Source: Streptomyces sp. CB02056 (lineage in GTDB: Bacteria > Actinomycetota > Actinomycetes > Streptomycetales > Streptomycetaceae). From it: a stretch of 64,000 nt of DNA. Of this stretch, positions 59,471 through 64,000 are shown one piece after another. The position numbers and the translations under genes were made by a program. The notes below the pieces were generated by a model, which was not told the origin of the DNA, made no database searches, and was given only the letters and a program-made list of their open reading frames with translations. Positions within the stretch are counted from its first letter, which is position 1, and each line of letters starts with the position of its first letter. The stretch spans positions 62,001 through 126,000 of the forward strand of contig NZ_LIPD01000008.1 in assembly GCF_001905545.1 (NCBI RefSeq), in the 5' to 3' direction.

Positions 59471-60016
59471 CTGGCCAGCGACATCCCGTCACAGCGGCTC
59501 GACGTCAGAACAGAGCCGACCCTCCTCGGGCTGCACCGCTTCAACGAAGCCGACGCCGGCGCCGCCGAGGAGGCCCTCCTGGCCTGCTGCGGCAGCCACC
59601 GCTGGGCCCTGCGCCTGACCGCGCACCGGCCCTACCCCGACATCGAGTCCCTGCTGGCCGCCGCCAGCGAGGCCTCCTACGACCTCCGACCGGCCGACCT
59701 CACCGAGGCCCTGGCGGACGAGAGCTGGATGCCGCAGCCGCTGCTCGGCATGCGGGCTCCCGGCAGCCAGGCCGCCCACACCGCGCTGCGGGCGGCGCAC
59801 GCCGCGTACGAGGCCCGGTTCGGCCACGTCTTCGTGGTCTGCCTGGAAGGGGTCGCCCCGGAGGAGATGCTCGACACCGTGCTCTCCTCGATCCGCACCC
59901 GCCTCGCCAACGACCCGGACGAGGAGCGGCTGATCGCGTCCGACGAACTCCGCCGGATCGCCCTCACCCGACTGGAGCACCTGGTCGCCACCCACCCGGA
60001 GACCGCGGCGCGCTGA
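59471..60016 (+). CDS. OHCU decarboxylase-like protein, apparent CTG start, catalytic motif missing
   Basis: A 181-residue helical protein matching 2-oxo-4-hydroxy-4-carboxy-5-ureidoimidazoline decarboxylases (uric acid to allantoin route): 'GLHRFNEADAGAAEEALLAC', 'SHRWALRLTAHRPY', 'AAYEARFGHVFVVCLEG', 'EMLDTVLSSIRTRLANDPDE', 'ELRRIALTRLEHL'. The HPRIG motif bearing the catalytic His is replaced by 'DESWMPQPL', so activity is doubtful. There is no ATG/GTG/TTG before the conserved N-terminus. AGGAGG (59460-59465) sits 5 nt before CTG 59471, proposed as the start. The next ATG (59729) would remove half of the domain. Confidence 0.75.
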   Translation: MASDIPSQRLDVRTEPTLLGLHRFNEADAGAAEEALLACCGSHRWALRLTAHRPYPDIESLLAAASEASYDLRPADLTEALADESWMPQPLLGMRAPGSQAAHTALRAAHAAYEARFGHVFVVCLEGVAPEEMLDTVLSSIRTRLANDPDEERLIASDELRRIALTRLEHLVATHPETAAR

Positions 60017-60110
60017 GCCCGCATCACGCCCCCTCTTCACCCTGCCGGGTGACAACGATCACGAAACCGCCCGGACGAGTGAACCGACCCCGCCGCCGGA
60101 TCCGACCGCC

Positions 60111-60138
60111 GCGCCCCGCGCCCACCGACGCGGGGCGC
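60111..60138 (+). terminator. Terminator before the sdh operon
   Basis: GCGCCCCGCG (60111-60120) pairs with 60129-60138 (10 bp, extendable by one pair each side), 8-nt loop, about 95 nt after the upstream stop. Confidence 0.65.
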
Positions 60139-60343
60139 GAGCATGCCGTCACCCATCGTGATGACTCCGGGTTTGGTTCCCGCCCCACTAGGCCAGAAGT
60201 GCCTGATTGATCACACCTGGGGCCCCCGGAGGCGGTTCACGACAAGGCGTCGATAGGATGCTGGCGGCCGGTGGACCGTACCCGGCCGGGCTGACCGACA
60301 CCGAAGCCGGCCGAGCCCCCAATCGCTTCCGGAGGGTTTTTCC
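60139..60343 (+). promoter_or_regulatory. Leader region of the sdh operon
   Basis: The 327-nt gap 60017-60343 contains the terminator at 60111 and then this stretch. TAGGAT at 60254-60259 is the best -10 candidate, implying a leader of about 78 nt; no matching -35 is convincing. TTGGTT at 60173-60178 is an isolated -35-like hexamer. No Rex-type TTGTGAA..TTCACAA site and no gene are seen. Confidence 0.4.
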
Positions 60344-60724
60344 GTGCCGGCTGGAACGCTGTACCGCGGCCGGGAAGGCATGTGGAGCTGGGTGGCTCAT
60401 CGAGTCACCGGCGTCCTCATCTTCTTCTTCCTGTTCGCCCACGTCCTCGACACCGCCCTCGTGCGAGTGTCGCCGGAGTCCTACGACACCGTCATCCAGA
60501 CGTACAAGACTCCGCTCGTGAACCTGATGGAGTACGGCCTGGTGGCCGCCATCCTGTTCCACGCCCTGAACGGCCTGCGCGTCGTCGCAGTGGACTTCTG
60601 GTCGAAGGGCCCGAAGTACCAGAAGCAGATGCTCTGGAGCGTCGTCGGCGTCTGGGTCGTCCTGATGGCCGGTTCCTTCTACGGGATCCTCCAGCACACG
60701 CTGATCTCCTGGTTCGGGAAGTGA
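60344..60724 (+). CDS. sdhC: Succinate dehydrogenase cytochrome b556 subunit
   Basis: Membrane anchor and haem-binding subunit of complex II, 126 residues with three membrane helices ('RVTGVLIFFFLFAHVLDTAL', 'GLVAAILFHALNGLRVVAVD', 'VVGVWVVLMAGSFYGI'). Conserved 'SWVAHRVTG' and the haem-ligand His in 'LFAHVLDT' and 'LFHALNGLR' are visible. GTG at 60344 has GGAGGG 7 nt upstream. First gene of sdhCDAB. Confidence 0.94.
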   Translation: MPAGTLYRGREGMWSWVAHRVTGVLIFFFLFAHVLDTALVRVSPESYDTVIQTYKTPLVNLMEYGLVAAILFHALNGLRVVAVDFWSKGPKYQKQMLWSVVGVWVVLMAGSFYGILQHTLISWFGK

Positions 60725-60732
60725 GCCGAGAC

Positions 60733-61224
60733 ATGTCCACGGAATACTCCGACGCCATCGTCGTCCCCTCGAAGCAGGCGCACACCGGCAAGGGACTGGG
60801 CACCGGCAACCCGGCCGACGCGTTCGTCATCGAGCCTCCGCGCAAGCGGACCACGAAGACCCCGCGTCGCACCCGCACCAACTTCGAGATGCTGGCCTGG
60901 CTCTTCATGCGCCTGTCCGGTGTCGTTCTGGTCGTGCTGATCCTCGGCCACCTGCTGATCATGCTGGTGCTCGACGGCGGCGTCTCCAAGATCGGCTTCG
61001 CCTTCGTGGCCGGCCGCTGGGCCTCGCCGTTCTGGCAGGGCTGGGACCTCCTGATGCTCTGGCTCGCCATGCTGCACGGCGCCAACGGCATGCGTCAGGT
61101 CATCAACGACTATGCCGAGAAGGACTCGACCCGGCTCTGGCTCAAGGGGCTCATGGGTACCGCCACGGTCTTCACCGTGCTGCTCGGCACCCTGGTGATC
61201 TTCACCTTCGACCCCAACATCTGA
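60733..61224 (+). CDS. sdhD: Succinate dehydrogenase hydrophobic membrane anchor subunit
   Basis: A 163-residue anchor subunit with a basic N-terminal extension (about 1-50) and three helices ('LAWLFMRLSGVVLVVLILGH', 'FWQGWDLLMLWLAMLHGANG', 'LMGTATVFTVLLGTLVIFTF'). The His in 'LILGHLLIM' and 'MLHGANGMRQVINDYA' resemble haem and quinone-site residues. ATG at 60733 is chosen; a GTG at 60721 overlaps the sdhC stop and is an alternative. Confidence 0.93.
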   Translation: MSTEYSDAIVVPSKQAHTGKGLGTGNPADAFVIEPPRKRTTKTPRRTRTNFEMLAWLFMRLSGVVLVVLILGHLLIMLVLDGGVSKIGFAFVAGRWASPFWQGWDLLMLWLAMLHGANGMRQVINDYAEKDSTRLWLKGLMGTATVFTVLLGTLVIFTFDPNI

Positions 61225-61275
61225 GCCGCGAGCACCATCGACCATCGGCAGAGGCCAGAGGCGAGTTAACCCCCC

Positions 61276-63018
61276 ATGCAGATTCACCAGTACGACACCG
61301 TCATCGTCGGCGCCGGCGGCGCCGGCATGCGCGCGGCCATCGAGTCGACGCAGCGCAGCCGCACCGCCGTCCTGACCAAGCTCTACCCGACCCGGTCCCA
61401 CACCGGCGCGGCCCAGGGCGGCATGTGCGCCGCCCTGGCCAACGTCGAGGAGGACAACTGGGAGTGGCACACCTTCGACACGGTCAAGGGTGGTGACTAC
61501 CTGGTCGACCAGGACGCCGCCGAGATCATGTGCAAGGAGGCCATCGACGCCGTCCTCGACCTGGAGAAGATGGGTCTTCCCTTCTCCCGCACCGAGCAGG
61601 GCCGGATCGACCAGCGCCGCTTCGGCGGCCACTCCCGCAACCACGGCGAGGCCCCGGTCCGCCGCTCGTGCTACGCGGCCGACCGCACCGGCCACATGAT
61701 CCTCCAGACGCTGTTCCAGAACTGCGTCAAGCACGGCGTCGAGTTCTTCAACGAGTACTACGTCCTCGACCTGCTGATCAACGAGGGCAAGACGGCCGGC
61801 GTCGTCGCGTACGAGCTGGCCACCGGCGAGATCCACGTCTTCCAGGCCAAGTCGGTCGTGTTCGCCTCCGGCGGCACCGGCAAGTTCTTCAAGGTCTCCT
61901 CCAACGCCCACACCCTCACCGGTGACGGCCAGGCCCTGGTCTACCGCCGCGGCCTGCCGCTGGAGGACATGGAGTTCTTCCAGTTCCACCCGACGGGCAT
62001 CTGGCGCATGGGCATCCTGCTCACCGAGGGCGCCCGCGGCGAGGGCGGCATCCTGCGCAACAAGGACGGCGAGCGCTTCATGGAGCGCTACGCCCCCGTC
62101 ATGAAGGACCTCGCGTCCCGTGACGTCTGCTCCCGCGCGATCTACACCGAGATCCGCGAAGGCCGCGGCTGCGGTCCGGACGGCGACCACGTCTACCTGG
62201 ACCTGACCCACCTGCCGCCGGAGCAGCTGGACGCCAAGCTGCCGGACATCACCGAGTTCGCGCGCACCTACCTCGGCATCGAGCCCTACACGGACCCGAT
62301 CCCGATCCAGCCCACCGCGCACTACGCCATGGGCGGCATCCCGACCAACGTCGAGGGTGAGGTCCTGCGCAACAACACCGACATCGTCCCGGGCCTGTAC
62401 GCGGCCGGCGAGGTCGCCTGCGTGTCCGTGCACGGCGCCAACCGCCTGGGCACCAACTCGCTGCTGGACATCAACGTGTTCGGCCGCCGCGCGGGCATCG
62501 CCGCCGCCGACTACGCCAACGCGAACGGCTTCGTCGAGCTGCCCGAGAACCCGGCCGAGAAGGTCCAGGCCCTGGTCGACGGCCTGCGCGAGGGCACCGG
62601 CACCGAGTCCGTGGGGCAGATCCGCAAGGAGCTGCAGGAGACCATGGACACCAACGCCATGGTGTACCGCACCGGCGCCACCCTGAAGCAGGCGGTCGAG
62701 GACATCGCCGCGCTGAAGGAGCGCTACAAGAACGTCTCCATCCAGGACAAGGGCTTCCGCTACAACACGGACCTCCTGGAGGCCGTCGAGCTGGGCAACC
62801 TGCTCGACCTGGCCGAGGTGCTGGCCGTCTCCGCGCTGGCCCGCGAGGAGTCCCGCGGCGGCCACTACCGCGAGGACTTCCCGACCCGTGACGACGTGAA
62901 GTTCATGCAGCACACCATGGCGTACCAGGAGGTCGCCGCCGACGGCAGCACCTCCATCCGCCTCGACTACAAGCCGGTCGTCACGACCCGCTACCAGCCG
63001 ATGGAGCGTAAGTACTGA
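61276..63018 (+). CDS. sdhA: Succinate dehydrogenase flavoprotein subunit
   Basis: Oxidises succinate to fumarate in the TCA cycle at the inner face of the membrane. The 580-residue protein has FAD-binding 'TVIVGAGGAGMRAAIEST', the covalent-FAD His in 'TRSHTGAAQGGM', 'GGHSRNHGEAPVRRSCYA', 'HPTGIWRMGILLTEGARGEG', catalytic Arg in 'TAHYAMGGI' region and 'HGANRLGTNSLLD'. ATG at 61276; the only purine-rich site (GAGGCGAG) lies about 12 nt upstream, rather far. Confidence 0.97.
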   Translation: MQIHQYDTVIVGAGGAGMRAAIESTQRSRTAVLTKLYPTRSHTGAAQGGMCAALANVEEDNWEWHTFDTVKGGDYLVDQDAAEIMCKEAIDAVLDLEKMGLPFSRTEQGRIDQRRFGGHSRNHGEAPVRRSCYAADRTGHMILQTLFQNCVKHGVEFFNEYYVLDLLINEGKTAGVVAYELATGEIHVFQAKSVVFASGGTGKFFKVSSNAHTLTGDGQALVYRRGLPLEDMEFFQFHPTGIWRMGILLTEGARGEGGILRNKDGERFMERYAPVMKDLASRDVCSRAIYTEIREGRGCGPDGDHVYLDLTHLPPEQLDAKLPDITEFARTYLGIEPYTDPIPIQPTAHYAMGGIPTNVEGEVLRNNTDIVPGLYAAGEVACVSVHGANRLGTNSLLDINVFGRRAGIAAADYANANGFVELPENPAEKVQALVDGLREGTGTESVGQIRKELQETMDTNAMVYRTGATLKQAVEDIAALKERYKNVSIQDKGFRYNTDLLEAVELGNLLDLAEVLAVSALAREESRGGHYREDFPTRDDVKFMQHTMAYQEVAADGSTSIRLDYKPVVTTRYQPMERKY

Positions 63019-63791
63019 TGAGCACTCCGACCGTGGAGAAGCACTCGGCCGCTCTGGACGCGGTCGAAGCCGGTGCCGTCCAGCCGATCACCGTCACCGT
63101 CCGGATCCGCCGGTTCAACCCGGAGGAGCACCCGGACCCGGTGTGGGTCGACTACCAGCTGACGATGGACCCGAAGGAGCGCATCCTCGACGCGCTCAAC
63201 AAGATCAAGTGGGAGCAGGACGGCACCCTCACCTACCGCCGTTCCTGCGCCCACGGCATCTGCGGCTCCGACGCCATGCGGATCAACGGCCGCAACCGGC
63301 TGGCGTGCAAGACCCTGATCAAGGACGTCAACCCGGAGAAGCCGATCACGATCGAGGCCATCAAGGGCCTCACGGTCCTCAAGGACCTGGTCGTGGACAT
63401 GGACCCGTTCTTCCAGGCGTACAAGGACGTCATGCCGTTCCTCATCACCAAGGGGAACGAGCCGACCCGCGAGCGCCTGCAGTCCGCCGAGGACCGCGAG
63501 CGCTTCGACGACACCACCAAGTGCATCCTGTGCGCCGCGTGCACGTCGTCCTGCCCGGTGTTCTGGAACGACGGCCAGTACTTCGGCCCGGCCGCCATCG
63601 TCAACGCGCACCGCTTCATCTTCGACTCGCGCGACGAGGGTGCCGAGCAGCGCCTGGAGATCCTCAACGACCGTGAGGGCGTGTGGCGCTGCCGCACCAC
63701 CTTCAACTGCTCGGAGGCCTGCCCGCGCGGCATCGAGGTCACCAAGGCGATCCAGGAAGTGAAGCGGGCCCTGGTGACCCGCCGCTTCTGA
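63018..63791 (+). CDS. sdhB: Succinate dehydrogenase iron-sulfur subunit
   Basis: Transfers electrons from SdhA to quinone. The 257-residue protein has the [2Fe-2S] ligands in 'RRSCAHGICGSDAM' and 'RLACKTL', the [4Fe-4S] set 'CILCAACTSSCPV', and the [3Fe-4S] ligands in 'FNCSEACPRGIEV'. ATG at 63018 shares one base with the sdhA stop (TGATG), so translation is coupled. A strong terminator follows. Confidence 0.97.
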   Translation: MSTPTVEKHSAALDAVEAGAVQPITVTVRIRRFNPEEHPDPVWVDYQLTMDPKERILDALNKIKWEQDGTLTYRRSCAHGICGSDAMRINGRNRLACKTLIKDVNPEKPITIEAIKGLTVLKDLVVDMDPFFQAYKDVMPFLITKGNEPTRERLQSAEDRERFDDTTKCILCAACTSSCPVFWNDGQYFGPAAIVNAHRFIFDSRDEGAEQRLEILNDREGVWRCRTTFNCSEACPRGIEVTKAIQEVKRALVTRRF

Positions 63792-63806
63792 TCCCACCCG
63801 CCACAC

Positions 63807-63848
63807 CGGAGGCCCCCGCCCGATCCTCGGATCGGGCGGGGGCCTCCG
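63807..63848. terminator. Terminator of the sdh operon, 19-bp stem
   Basis: Perfect 19-bp stem CGGAGGCCCCCGCCCGATC (63807-63825) with 63830-63848 and a CTCG tetraloop, between convergent genes; probably bidirectional. Confidence 0.9.
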
Positions 63849-63866
63849 CCGTTCCGTCGTGCCGGG

Positions 63867-64000
63867 TCAGCGCAGGGCGCCGAGGTCCTTCGGCGCGGAC
63901 CAGCCGCTGAAGGTCACCAGGTGCCGGTCGGGGGTGACGGCCCACAGGTCGGGCTTGCCGTCCCCGTCACCGTCGCCCGAGCTGCCGAGCGTCGGGTAGG
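63867..64000 (-). CDS. FG-GAP/VCBS-type repeat protein, C-terminal end only
   Basis: Only the last 44 codons are in the window. The reading frame ends in TGA at 63869-63867 and contains 'GDGDGDGKPDLWAVTPD', the calcium-binding Asp-rich loop plus 'PDLWAV' of FG-GAP/VCBS beta-propeller repeats, followed by 'FSGWSAPKDLGALR' as the C-terminus. Streptomycetes have many secreted proteins ending in such repeats, sometimes fused to hydrolases. The start and main domain are off the right edge, so no function can be assigned. Confidence 0.7.
   Translation of the reverse strand, partial: YPTLGSSGDGDGDGKPDLWAVTPDRHLVTFSGWSAPKDLGALR

Noticed and set aside
60017..60343. Rex-controlled sdh promoter
   Set aside because: No sequence resembling TTGTGAA-N4-TTCACAA was found in the upstream region.

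Overview
The window is high-GC actinobacterial chromosome, almost certainly Streptomycetaceae (Streptomyces or Kitasatospora). Supporting signs are third-position G/C in nearly every codon, many GTG starts, many apparently leaderless genes (a -10 hexamer 6-8 nt before the start codon), a SigQ-AfsQ1-AfsQ2 locus, class III adenylate cyclase, the AccA2/PccB/AccE carboxylase set and an LAxTG surface protein. From memory, much of the gene order after hutH resembles the S. coelicolor core region running from hutH to sdh; this was not checked by alignment. No tRNA, rRNA, CRISPR array, IS element or prophage was seen.

Layout. 1-9366 is histidine degradation: hutI (cut by the left edge), hutF, an M20 amidohydrolase and hutU form one minus-strand operon with stop/start overlaps, and hutH follows after a Uma2 protein, a small CPTC protein, an RpiR-type regulator and a small membrane protein. 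9457-11375 is a macrolide-type glycosyltransferase with a divergent TetR regulator. 11408-14726 pairs a GAF-GGDEF-GAF diguanylate cyclase with adenylate cyclase. 14900-21607 holds biotin protein ligase and the acyl-CoA carboxylase genes (pccB, accE, accA2), with a Maf protein and small membrane proteins between. 21687-25749 has a DeoR regulator, an LpdA-type flavoprotein, a gamma-glutamylcyclotransferase-like protein and an unknown.

26041-34417 and 43472-55088 carry a scattered nucleoside salvage and catabolism network: purine nucleoside phosphorylase, phosphopentomutase-like enzyme, DeoC, two aldehyde dehydrogenase-family proteins, uridine kinase, adenosine deaminase, thymidine phosphorylase, cytidine deaminase and a BMP-type nucleoside ABC importer. 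Together they import nucleosides, deaminate and phosphorolyse them, isomerise pentose-1-P, cleave deoxyribose-5-P and oxidise the acetaldehyde. Five of these transcription units carry the same palindrome (CTACGCGCGTAG or a close variant) at their promoters, which defines a regulon visible from sequence alone. This is the most notable system in the window.

Between these lie sigQ/afsQ1/afsQ2/lipoprotein, with a perfect AfsQ1 box in the divergent promoter, VanZ and PhzF family genes, an NPNA-repeat membrane protein, an LAxTG surface protein, a PspC protein, a LysR/MFS pair and an AbrB-type toxin-antitoxin pair (47182-47815). 55302-59250 has an M20D amidohydrolase, a methylmalonyl-CoA mutase-type large subunit and an SDR. 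59471-63791 has an OHCU-decarboxylase-like protein with an apparent CTG start, then sdhCDAB. A partial FG-GAP-type protein is cut by the right edge. Two genes appear to use non-canonical start codons behind strong ribosome binding sites: the nucleoside ABC ATPase (ATC) and the OHCU-like protein (CTG).
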